NCBI GenBank assembly: GCA_964396685.1
Contig: CAYNFS010000009.1
Coordinates: 1 to 51,560 of the forward strand
Reading direction: 5' to 3'
Length of the DNA stretch: 51,560 bases
DNA from: CAYNFS01 sp964396685
Lineage (GTDB): Bacteria; Patescibacteriota; Doudnabacteria; UBA920; 2-01-FULL-46-14
A program made the position numbers and the translations under genes. Positions 40,941-47,597 of the stretch are shown here, piece after piece (positions within the stretch are counted from its first letter, which is position 1; every line of letters starts with the position of its first letter). The notes beneath the pieces are model-generated. The model was given only the letters and a program-made list of their open reading frames with translations, was not told the origin of the DNA and ran no database searches.

Positions 40941-42599
40941 ATGGCAACCCGCCAACCAACCAAGCTGTACAGAAGCCTCGAGATTCTTCCCGGGGCTTTG
41001 ACGTGGGCCACACTTGTGGGCGCTGTGGTTTTTTCTTACTTCGCCCCTTTTTGGGTGGCAATCTATATCCTGCTGTTCGACATCTATTGGGTTTTGAAGG
41101 CCGTCAATACCGCGATGCATTTGCTAAGCAGTTTTTTCAAACTCAAACTGCATGCCGCTTATGATTGGAGAAGGCGACTGGAAAGGCTTGCCGATTTGCG
41201 GGAATACAAGCAACACTTGCGGCAGGAGATTTTGCGCGCCAAAAACAAGCGTGAAAAAAACGATCTTAAGGAAGAACTCATGCGGCTTAACGGCATTGAT
41301 TTTGCGGGGCGAATGCTGGATTGGCGAAATATATACCACTTGGTTCTTCTTCCCACCTACAAAGAGAGTTTGACGGTGCTGGATAACTCCGTGCGATCCA
41401 TTATTGAATCGGATTTTCCCAAAAATCAGATTTTTTTCGTGCTCGCGGTAGAGGAAAGGGACAGGGAGAATGCCGAACGACTTGGGGGAATCCTGCGGGA
41501 ACGTTATGGCTCGCATTTTTTGCGCTTCGAAGTCATCATGCACCCGGACGGCATCCCCGGCGAGGTTAAAGCCAAAGGAGCAAATATCACTTACGCCGCC
41601 AGACAGGCAGTGCTGATGCTTCAGGAAATCAAAATTCCCGCCGAGCATGTGGTGGTTTCGGCTTTTGATTCAGACACCGTGGTTTCCAAAAATTATTTTG
41701 ACTATCTTACTTACGCGTTTCTCACCGCCGAAAAACCGTACCGCACCAGCTACCAGCCAATGCCGGTTTACAACAACAACATCTGGGACGCCCCGGCCAT
41801 AACAAGAGTGGTGGCAATTGCCAATTCCTTCTGGCAGATGGTGGACGCAAGCCGCCCCGACAGGCTTATTACTTTTTCTTCGCAAGCCATAAGCCTCAAG
41901 GCCCTGTTGAATGTTGATTTTTGGCCTACTGATGTGATTTCCGATGATTCGCAGATTTTTTACAGATGTTTGCTCTATTATCATGGAGACTACCGCACCC
42001 AGCCGCTTTTTACGACCGTCTCGTTGGACGCGATGCTGGACGAGACTTTTTGGAGGACAATGATTGGACAATATAAGCAGAAAAGGCGCTGGGCTTGGGG
42101 AGTGGAAAATTTTCCCTACTTGGCGACTAACGCTTTGGCAGATAAGAAAATGCCGTTTTGGAAAAAGTTTTTGTATATTGAACGAGAACTGGAGGGCAAA
42201 TATTTCTGGGCGACCGCCTCAATTATGATTGCGGTTCTTGGCTGGCTGCCCGTGATTTTAGGAGGCAACCGCTTTGAAGAAGGAGTTTTTGCATTTAACT
42301 TGCCGCTTTTGACCAGGCTGATAATGCAGATAGCGACTGTTTTTCTTATTTTTTCAGTTTACATCAATTGGGTGCTTATTCCGCCCAGGCCCCCGCGATA
42401 TTCCAGTTTCCGCAGTATTTCCATGGTTTTGCAGTGGGTATTCGTGCCTATTGTCTCTACGATATTCGGCTCGGTGCCCGCGATTGACGCGCAAACCAGG
42501 CTTATGCTGGGCCGCTATATGGAGTTTTGGGTAACGCCCAAGGCCCGCAAAGGCTATATCAAAGACGCGGCCATGGTTTTTGCGAACGCCAAAAAGTAA
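40941..42599 (+). CDS. Membrane GT2-family glycosyltransferase
   Basis: 552 residues. Two N-terminal membrane segments, a soluble GT-A domain with LLPTYKESLTVLDNSVRSI, DSDT (metal-binding, about 243-246) and QKRRWAWG (Q-x-x-R-W, about 375), then three to four C-terminal membrane segments. This layout is that of processive or polyprenyl-linked GT2 enzymes (cellulose-synthase-like). An unusual basic helical stretch (about 70-120: RRRLERLADLREYKQHLRQE) precedes the catalytic domain. The polymer is unknown; the WecA/MraY-type gene follows. Confidence 0.85.
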   Translation: MATRQPTKLYRSLEILPGALTWATLVGAVVFSYFAPFWVAIYILLFDIYWVLKAVNTAMHLLSSFFKLKLHAAYDWRRRLERLADLREYKQHLRQEILRAKNKREKNDLKEELMRLNGIDFAGRMLDWRNIYHLVLLPTYKESLTVLDNSVRSIIESDFPKNQIFFVLAVEERDRENAERLGGILRERYGSHFLRFEVIMHPDGIPGEVKAKGANITYAARQAVLMLQEIKIPAEHVVVSAFDSDTVVSKNYFDYLTYAFLTAEKPYRTSYQPMPVYNNNIWDAPAITRVVAIANSFWQMVDASRPDRLITFSSQAISLKALLNVDFWPTDVISDDSQIFYRCLLYYHGDYRTQPLFTTVSLDAMLDETFWRTMIGQYKQKRRWAWGVENFPYLATNALADKKMPFWKKFLYIERELEGKYFWATASIMIAVLGWLPVILGGNRFEEGVFAFNLPLLTRLIMQIATVFLIFSVYINWVLIPPRPPRYSSFRSISMVLQWVFVPIVSTIFGSVPAIDAQTRLMLGRYMEFWVTPKARKGYIKDAAMVFANAKK

Positions 42600-42602
42600 G
42601 CC

Positions 42603-42691
42603 GTCATTGCGAGGACTCCGACGTTTCGTCGGAGGACAAAGCAATCTCATAAATAAGTCAAAAAGATTGCTTCGCTTAAGCTCGCAATGAC
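42603..42691. repeat. Palindromic family A, full copy
   Basis: GTCATTGCGAG ... CTCGCAATGAC termini. The left arm has an inner hairpin CTCCGAC-GTTTC-GTCGGAG, then AAAGCAATCT; a 16-18 bp loop; AGATTGCTTCGC in the right arm. It fills the gap between the GT2 and WecA-type genes. Confidence 0.92.
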
Positions 42692-42702
42692 AAAACAGAG
42701 CC

Positions 42703-43776
42703 ATGATTTTTGAGAACCGCGAACTATATTTTGTCTTGTTTTTTGTCGGAATTTTCGTTCTGTCTTTTTTTATTACCAAGCTCGTGCGAAGACTGGCTGT
42801 GCATCTTGGCATTCACGACGTGCCCGATATGCCGAGAAAAATTCACGAAAAGCCTCTTCCCAAACTCGGCGGATTGGCGATTTTTGCGAGCTTTATCATC
42901 GGCCTCACGGCGCTTGCGGTTTTTGGAGGGACGCAAGAGATTTCAATTTTACGGATTGTCGGTTTGGTTTTGGCCAGTTCGATACTGATCATCGGCGGGA
43001 TTTTGGATGACAAATATGACCTACCCGCTTCAAGGCAAATTTGGTTTCCTGTTATCGCCGCCGCTCTTGTCGTGCTTTCTGGCACGCATATCTCTTATAT
43101 AACCAATCCTCTGGGCGGGCCGATTGTTTTGGATCAATATAAAGTTGCGGGCTACCCCGTGTTTGGAAGCCTTTTGGTTTTCGGCTGGATTTTGCTGATT
43201 ACTTATACAACTAAATTTTTGGATGGCATGGACGGGCTGGTTTCCGGGATTTCCGGCATTGCCGGGCTTGTGATTTTTGGCCTTTCGTTAGCGCCCGAGG
43301 TCAATCAAACTACGACGGCTTTCATCGCCCTTATTTTTGCCGCAAGTGCTTTTGGTTTTTTGCCGCATAATTTTCATCCGGCTAGAATTTTCTTGGGCGA
43401 GGGCGGCAGCACTTTCACGGGATTTATGATCGCGGTTCTGGCTGTAATTTCCGGAGGCAAAATCGCCACCGCGCTTTTGGTGCTTGGCATACCCGTCTTG
43501 GATGCCGCATGGGTGGTGGTGCGGCGCTTATGGTTTAGAGCGTCCCCCTTTGTCGGGGATAAAAGGCACTTGCATTTCAGGCTTCTTGATATCGGGTTTT
43601 CGCAGAGGCAAGCCGTGGTATTTTTGTATATTTTGGCCGTCGTTTTTGGCGGTGTAGCCGTGTTTTTGCAATCTTTGGGAAAATTGGTTGCGCTTTTGAT
43701 TTTGTTCGGTGTGATGCTGGTGGTGGCAATTGGCGTGGTCGTGCTGTATAGAAAGAGGAGGAATCAGGAATTATGA
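42703..43776 (+). CDS. Polyprenyl-phosphate GlcNAc-1-phosphate transferase (WecA/MraY family)
   Basis: 357 residues with 10-11 membrane segments. Motifs in order: DVPDMPRKIHEKPLPKLGGL, GGILDDKYDLPA (Asp-Asp), FLDGMDGLVSGIS, FLGEGGSTFTGF (in place of MGDxGS) and VGDKRHLHFRLLD, the HxHH-like WecA/TagO motif. WecA/TagO rather than MraY is favoured by the HLHF motif. It starts lipid-linked glycan synthesis on undecaprenyl phosphate. An ATGA overlap links it to the DUF192 gene. Confidence 0.92.
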   Translation: MIFENRELYFVLFFVGIFVLSFFITKLVRRLAVHLGIHDVPDMPRKIHEKPLPKLGGLAIFASFIIGLTALAVFGGTQEISILRIVGLVLASSILIIGGILDDKYDLPASRQIWFPVIAAALVVLSGTHISYITNPLGGPIVLDQYKVAGYPVFGSLLVFGWILLITYTTKFLDGMDGLVSGISGIAGLVIFGLSLAPEVNQTTTAFIALIFAASAFGFLPHNFHPARIFLGEGGSTFTGFMIAVLAVISGGKIATALLVLGIPVLDAAWVVVRRLWFRASPFVGDKRHLHFRLLDIGFSQRQAVVFLYILAVVFGGVAVFLQSLGKLVALLILFGVMLVVAIGVVVLYRKRRNQEL

Positions 43777-44324
43777 AGCACGGATTAACCTCTCCCGTCC
43801 GCCTCTGGCGGACACCCTCTCCTCACGAGGAAAGGGATTTCTCCCCTCCTACCTCCTCCCTTGGCGAGGGGAGGAATAAAAGGAGAGGTCGAGTCGTGTC
43901 AGTAATTACATTTTTTTTCGCCATTTTGTTCATTTATGTTTGGATAAATTACAGCCAACAAAAAGAAATGAAATCTATCAAAATCGGTTCTACCCAAATT
44001 CAAGTTGAAACCTCCGACGAGATAGGGGAGCAGGTGCAAGGGCTTTCGGGCCGGGATTCGCTCTGCGATAACTGCGGCATGCTATTTGTTTACGATAAGG
44101 CGATGATTCAGAATTTCTGGATGAAAGGCATGAATTTCCCCCTTGACTTTATTTTTATCCGCGAGGGCAGGGTGGTAGAGATTGTGAAAAACGTGCCTTC
44201 TCCCGAGAGCTTGAAGGTTTCCAGAGTTGTAAGTACGCAAGAGGCAGACATGGTGTTGGAGGTAAATGCGGGATTTGTGGAGAGAAAAGACATTAGTACC
44301 GGCGGTATTGTGATACTTGAATAA
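43773..44324 (+). CDS. DUF192 protein with a repeat-derived N-terminus
   Basis: 183 residues from ATG 43773. The DUF192 domain (about 70-183) shows VQGLSGRDSLCDNCGMLFVY, FWMKGMNFPLDFIFI and late strands; a membrane segment precedes it (about 43-60). The first about 40 residues (LTSPVRLWRTPSPHEERDFS and on) are encoded by a palindromic element at 43787-43891. The original start may be GTG 43896, just before the membrane segment. DUF192 proteins are secreted or anchored, of unknown role. Confidence 0.8.
   Translation: MKHGLTSPVRLWRTPSPHEERDFSPPTSSLGEGRNKRRGRVVSVITFFFAILFIYVWINYSQQKEMKSIKIGSTQIQVETSDEIGEQVQGLSGRDSLCDNCGMLFVYDKAMIQNFWMKGMNFPLDFIFIREGRVVEIVKNVPSPESLKVSRVVSTQEADMVLEVNAGFVERKDISTGGIVILE
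43787..43891. repeat. Palindromic element (family C) at the start of the DUF192 gene
   Basis: ACCTCTCC at the left and GGAGAGGTC at the right are inverted; inside are hairpins GTCCGCC-TCT-GGCGGAC and CCTCCC-TTGGC-GAGG. Related elements lie at 10879, 50589 and 51485. Confidence 0.85.
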
Positions 44325-44905
44325 AAAAAGGCCGCCCTCCGATCCATCAAGGGAAGGAAGGGGGCCGGCGGTTTGCCTTTCTTTTCCTCAATCTGCCTCT
44401 CAATCTCCTCAAACGGGTTGAGGAGATCCGGGAAAGCTATTTTATAAGCTTTTTTGAGCAGGACCAGCTCATCTTTTCTGTAACCCTCGAAAAAACCGCC
44501 CTGCTCCAGGCCTTCAAAAAATTTTCGTCTGTCATCAAGTAATTGATTAAGCTTGTGAGATTGTGGGGAATTTAGCCTGAATTGAGGTGCCAGAATTGTC
44601 AGTAGAGCCAGGCTGTTATTGTAGTTTGTGTACAAGTCCGCCACATTGTTTTTTTTGATCAGGTATTTGCTGAGACAAGTTTTAATTCGCTGTTCATTTT
44701 TTAGCTTCGTGGCCTGATTTAGTTCATGGAAGAGCCTGGGCAGATTTTTGTCATAGTCCTCTTTGATCTGTGTTTCAAGCCTTTCCAACTTCACGAAGGC
44801 CTTGGCAAGCTTCTGCGGCAGACGATCGTCTTTCCGCAATTCTCTTGCGGAATAGAGCAAAAACATCGCGACAAGAAGTCCCGTTATCCACGATTTCATG
44901 CGCAT
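44325..44905 (-). CDS. Unrecognised membrane-anchored helical protein
   Basis: Start at ATG 44905 (MRMKSWITGLLVAMFLLYSA) with one N-terminal membrane segment, then a charged helical region (RELRKDDRLPQKLAKAFVKL, YDKNLPRLFHELNQATKLKN) and AFPDLLNPFEEIERQIEEKK. I do not recognise a family. The open frame has no stop before the convergent DUF192 gene and continues antisense through it to 44108; the last about 72 residues are therefore doubtful. Either the stop was lost, or a frameshift occurred, or the genes truly overlap. The 5' side lies 25 bp from an assembly gap, so the true start may also be missing. Confidence 0.45.
44327..44375. terminator. Probable bidirectional terminator
   Basis: AAAAAAAGGCCGCC on the left and GGCCGGCGGTTTGCC on the right can form a GC-rich stem between convergent genes. 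The fold is imperfect. Confidence 0.45.
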
Positions 44906-44929
44906 CCTCCCGATTTCGATTTTCACAGC

Positions 44930-45029
44930 NNNNNNNNNNNNNNNNNNNNNNNNNNNNNNNNNNNNNNNNNNNNNNNNNNNNNNNNNNNNNNNNNNNNNNN
45001 NNNNNNNNNNNNNNNNNNNNNNNNNNNNN
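44930..45029. other. Assembly gap (100 N)
   Basis: Exactly 100 undetermined bases, a scaffold spacer of arbitrary length. Sequence on either side is contiguous with the neighbouring genes only by scaffolding. Repeat-rich DNA nearby may have caused the break. Confidence 0.99.
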
Positions 45030-45076
45030 GTGAGATTTTTGGGCAAGTACCCAAGGACCGCAAGCATTTCCTCCGC

Positions 45077-45105
45077 TTGATTTTTTTGTATTAACCTGTT
45101 AGTAT
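45077..45105 (+). promoter_or_regulatory. rplU promoter (leaderless)
   Basis: TTGATT (45077-45082), 17 bp and TAGTAT (45100-45105). The start is predicted at about 45112, next to ATG 45113, leaving no room for a ribosome site. Confidence 0.65.
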
Positions 45106-45112
45106 TTTTTAT

Positions 45113-45427
45113 ATGTCTTTTGCAATAATAGAAACGGGCGGGAAACAGTATCTGGTTTCTCCCAAAAATAAAATTCGCATTGAAAAACTTCCGGCCGAAG
45201 AAGGACAGGAAGTTGTTTTTGACAAGGTATTGCTGGTTTCAGACGAGGCCGGTAATGTTAAAATCGGCAAGCCCTATGTTTCGGGCCTCAAGGTTACTGG
45301 CAAAGTTTTGAAGCAGGGCCGGGACAAAAAAATCAGGATTTTCAAATACAAGCCCAAAGTTCGCTACCGAAGGCGCAAGGGCCACCGGCAGGAATTTACA
45401 GAGGTTGAGATTGTTCAAATTACATAG
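45113..45427 (+). CDS. rplU: 50S ribosomal protein L21
   Basis: 104 residues, complete. IETGGKQYLVSPKNKIRIEK at the start and KYKPKVRYRRRKGHRQEFTE at the end are the L21 signatures. L21 binds 23S rRNA domain VI. The usual neighbour rpmA (L27) is not downstream; a repeat cluster follows. Confidence 0.97.
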   Translation: MSFAIIETGGKQYLVSPKNKIRIEKLPAEEGQEVVFDKVLLVSDEAGNVKIGKPYVSGLKVTGKVLKQGRDKKIRIFKYKPKVRYRRRKGHRQEFTEVEIVQIT

Positions 45428-45458
45428 AATGTCATTGAGATTGCTTCTCCGCCACTTT

Positions 45459-45527
45459 GTCATTGCGAGGAGTCTGCGACGAAGCAATCTTTATGAAGGT
45501 AGATTGCTTCGCTACGCTCGCAATGAC
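45459..45527. repeat. Palindromic family A, full copy
   Basis: GTCATTGCGAG, GAAGCAATCT, a 10-bp loop (TTATGAAGGT), AGATTGCTTCGC and CTCGCAATGAC. A short extra half-arm (GAGATTGCTTCTCCG) lies just before it at 45437-45451. Confidence 0.93.
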
Positions 45528-45538
45528 AATGCACTTTA

Positions 45539-45910
45539 GTCATTGCGAGGACTCCGACCTAACGTCGGAGGACGAAGCAATCCCATATTTTCATGCAGGA
45601 AAAACAATTCTGCGTTTACATCATGACCAATCAAAACAACACCACTTTGTACACCGGCGTCACGAGCGACCTCAAGAAAAGAGTCTGGGAGCATAAAGAA
45701 AAACTTGTCCCAGGCTTTACTAAAAAATACAATGTAACCAAACTTGTCTATTACGAAATCTGTGAAGATGCTTACGCGGCAATCTCTCGAGAAAAACAAA
45801 TTAAAGGCGGCTCAAGACAAAAGAAGATAAATTTGATTGAAGATATGAATCCGAATTGGAGAGATTTGTACGACGATTTATGAGATTGCTTCGCTTACGC
45901 TCGCAATGAC
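45539..45910 (+). mobile_element. Family A palindromic element carrying a GIY-YIG gene
   Basis: The left arm (45539-45583: GTCATTGCGAG, hairpin CTCCGAC-CTAAC-GTCGGAG, GAAGCAATC) and the right arm (45883-45910: AGATTGCTTCGC to CTCGCAATGAC) are those of the full family A copies. Instead of the usual 10-18 bp loop they enclose one complete GIY-YIG ORF; its TGA stop merges with the right arm. The simplest reading is an autonomous element whose empty relatives are the other family A copies. Confidence 0.75.
45593..45883 (+). CDS. GIY-YIG endonuclease-domain protein
   Basis: 96 residues, one GIY-YIG domain (YhbQ/UvrC-N-like size). VYI (8-10) and LYTG (19-22) correspond to the GIY and YIG elements; Arg30 and Glu67 in the helix REKQIKGG and the end NPNWRDLYDDL fit the family of small GIY-YIG proteins that are abundant in Patescibacteria. 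The family uses a single-metal mechanism to nick or cut DNA. Located inside a palindromic element between its two arms, it could process or mobilise that element; this is inference. Confidence 0.9.
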   Translation: MQEKQFCVYIMTNQNNTTLYTGVTSDLKKRVWEHKEKLVPGFTKKYNVTKLVYYEICEDAYAAISREKQIKGGSRQKKINLIEDMNPNWRDLYDDL

Positions 45911-45921
45911 AAAGCCCTTTA

Positions 45922-46013
45922 GTCATTGCGAGGATCCGTCTCTGGCGGAGACGAAGCAATTCCAACAACCAGGAGTATTGTTTCCCTCGACGCAAGCTCG
46001 GGATCGCAATGAC
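45922..46013. repeat. Palindromic family A, diverged copy
   Basis: GTCATTGCGAG left terminus, inner hairpin CGTCTC-TGGCG-GAGACG, GAAGCAATTCC, loop, a degraded right arm and GCAATGAC at the end. It follows the GIY-YIG element by 11 bp. Confidence 0.8.
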
Positions 46014-46039
46014 ATGGGGCTATGGTTTTTTGCATAAAT

Positions 46040-46305
46040 TTAAGACCGCGGGCCAGAAGCGGTCTACTATCTTGACGGCTGACTCCGCATATGACCCGCG
46101 GCTTGGGCACGGCCTGGATGCCCATTTCGACGGTTAGGCCTCGCTCCGCCCGTTGCTGGGCGGTACAGCATTGCAATGGTCCATACGAACCTCCCTTTTT
46201 TTCCGATGCCTTCTGCTTGCCGAATCCCCCTGGCGAATCTCGCTTTGGAGTGAACCACCCGCAGTGGGTGGAAAAGGGGGGAATTCGGCTGAAACAGGTT
46301 GATAG
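46040..46305 (-). ncRNA. Orphan structured RNA candidate, minus strand
   Basis: About 265 nt with no convincing ORF. CTATC at the 5' end (46305-46301) pairs with GATAG near the 3' end (46071-46067). Internal stems include GCCGAAT-T-CCCCC with GGGGGATTCGGC, CCGCCC-AGCAAC-GGGCGG, and a final hairpin GACCGC/GCGGTC (46044-46064) followed by an AT-rich run. A strong promoter precedes it. Length and paired ends suggest a housekeeping-size RNA, but I find no SRP, RNase P or tmRNA signature. Part of the 5' domain looks like another palindromic element. Confidence 0.5.
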
Positions 46306-46309
46306 TATG

Positions 46310-46338
46310 AATTTATAGGATGGCGGTTGGTTTGTCAA
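46310..46338 (-). promoter_or_regulatory. Promoter of the orphan RNA at 46040-46305
   Basis: On the minus strand TTGACA (46338-46333), 17 bp and TAAATT (46315-46310), or TATAAA (46317-46312) with 15 bp. It lies between the RNA and the family A copy at 46358. Confidence 0.6.
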
Positions 46339-46357
46339 GCAAAGAGAACAAAAAATT

Positions 46358-46457
46358 GTCATTGCGAGCTCCGACGACACTGGTCGCGGAGCGAAGCAAT
46401 CTTAATTATCTTAGGGATTGCCGCGCTCCCCGCCTTCTGCGGGTCGCTCGCAATGAC
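46358..46457. repeat. Palindromic family A, full diverged copy
   Basis: GTCATTGCGAG, an inner hairpin with CTCCG/CGGAG, GCGAAGCAATCTT, loop, GGATTGCCGCGC and GTCGCTCGCAATGAC. The right arm carries a CCCCGC-CTTCT-GCGGG insertion. It lies between two orphan RNA candidates. Confidence 0.88.
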
Positions 46458-46475
46458 AGACGTTTTGTATTGCGC

Positions 46476-46613
46476 AAAGAGAAAAGCCGTTTCCGTGAGC
46501 TTAGTGGGGATCTTGTTGTTGTTTCTTGCCGAGCACTATGTGCCGGCTTGTGATCCCTTTCGCGTCAGGAAGCGGCTTCTCAATTGTGTTTCCTCGATAT
46601 TTCCTCCTATTTT
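46476..46613 (-). ncRNA. Second orphan structured RNA candidate, minus strand
   Basis: About 135 nt starting at about 46613. AAGCCGCTTCC (46578-46568) pairs with GGAAACGGCTT (46494-46484) with one mismatch; inside are GGGATC/GATCCC and an apical hairpin whose plus-strand arms are GCCG-A-GCAC and GTGC-CGGC (46528-46547). TTCTCTTT follows the closing stem, consistent with termination. No ORF of note lies downstream on this strand. Not recognised as a known family. Confidence 0.55.
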
Positions 46614-46619
46614 GCCTCT

Positions 46620-46648
46620 ATTATAGCACGAAATTAAGGAGATTGCAA
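46620..46648 (-). promoter_or_regulatory. Promoter of the orphan RNA at 46476-46613
   Basis: On the minus strand TTGCAA (46648-46643), 17 bp, and an extended -10 TGCTATAAT ending at 46620. It overlaps the 3' end of the MBL gene but points away from any coding sequence. Confidence 0.65.
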
Positions 46649-47545
46649 GAAAAAATACTCGCCTGGCCTCAAAAGTTTGAGTTTGTCTTTTTGGTTTCTT
46701 GCTTGCATTTCTTTGTTTATCCCTTCGGGCGGTTCGTCCATGGGTTCGAGCGAGAGTTTGAAAACGCCCCAGTGAATGGGAATTAAAATTTTGGCGCCCA
46801 TTTCCTCAAACATCCGGGCGGCGTCCTCGGGACTCAAATGAAATGTGCGAAAATACGGAGGGCTATAGGCGCCTATTGGCAGAAGGGCAATGTCGATTTG
46901 GTGATTTTTGAGGGCCTCGATAAGAGTTCGCGAGTAGGCCGTATCTCCGGCAAAAAATATGTTGACGGCGTTTTTGCTCAAAATATAAGAATTGTAGCCG
47001 CGCTTGATTCTTTCCCACGGCACGCGCGTGCCCCAGTGGCGGGGACGGAAACTTAAGATTCGTAACTCACCCTCTCTTATCCTAAGAGAGGGTGCTTCCC
47101 CTCTTAAGGTAAGAGGGGATTGAGGGGAGTTATGCTCCTCATATTTTTGATCCCAATCCAATTCCATAATCTTCTCAAATCCCAAATCTTCCACCAGGTC
47201 GCGGCAGTTTTTGGCGATGATCAGAGTCCTCGTTTTCGGCGCGAGTTTTTTGAGGGTCTGGCGGTCCAGGTGATCAAAATGAGCGTGGGAGACAAGCACC
47301 AGATCAAGCGGCGGTAACTCTTCAAGCTTGATACCGGGGGCGACGCGCCTTTTGATGATTTTTCCGACTCGGTTTGAGTAAATGGGATCAGTCAAAATCA
47401 TCGTACCGAAAAAGTTTATAAATACCGTGGCGTGGCCGACGTAGGCAATCAGAAATTTGTCTCTCGCGGTGAGATCTTCGGGCTTGCCGGTGAAACGCGT
47501 TTCCTGTGTCGCAAAAAAAGCGCCCTTGAGATTTCCCCAGAGCAT
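46634..47545 (-). CDS. MBL-fold metal-dependent hydrolase (UlaG/NAPE-PLD-like)
   Basis: 303 residues from ATG 47545; TTG 47563 would add six. Metal motif SHAHFDHLD, further ligands in RPRHWG, FAGDTAYS and IPIHWGVF: the metallo-beta-lactamase fold of the UlaG/NAPE-PLD group. Substrate unknown. A charged loop of about 24 residues (HNSPQSPLTLRG and following) between the DWDQKYEE and LRILSF strands is encoded by a palindromic element (47064-47133). The gene probably forms a unit with recR and dnaB on this strand. Confidence 0.88.
   Translation of the reverse strand: MLWGNLKGAFFATQETRFTGKPEDLTARDKFLIAYVGHATVFINFFGTMILTDPIYSNRVGKIIKRRVAPGIKLEELPPLDLVLVSHAHFDHLDRQTLKKLAPKTRTLIIAKNCRDLVEDLGFEKIMELDWDQKYEEHNSPQSPLTLRGEAPSLRIREGELRILSFRPRHWGTRVPWERIKRGYNSYILSKNAVNIFFAGDTAYSRTLIEALKNHQIDIALLPIGAYSPPYFRTFHLSPEDAARMFEEMGAKILIPIHWGVFKLSLEPMDEPPEGINKEMQARNQKDKLKLLRPGEYFFLQSP
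47064..47133. repeat. Palindromic element inside the MBL gene
   Basis: Two hairpins in series: ACCCTCTCTTA-TCC-TAAGAGAGGGT and CCCCTCTTA-AGG-TAAGAGGGG, bounded by AACTC and GAGTTA-like ends. It is in frame in the gene. The same AACTC...GGGAGTTAT ends occur in the recR copy. Confidence 0.85.
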
Positions 47546-47597
47546 TTGAAAAGCGTGTCGCAACTTGGGTCTTGGCAGTTTGATTATGGATTATCGA

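Noticed and set aside
46040..46305. A protein-coding gene in the region 46.0-46.3 kb
   Set aside because: Short frames on both strands lack recognisable families and ribosome sites; the pairing ends and promoter favour an RNA.
45459..46457. CRISPR array in the repeat cluster
   Set aside because: Repeats are palindromic pairs of arms at irregular distances, with no unique equal-length spacers and no cas genes.
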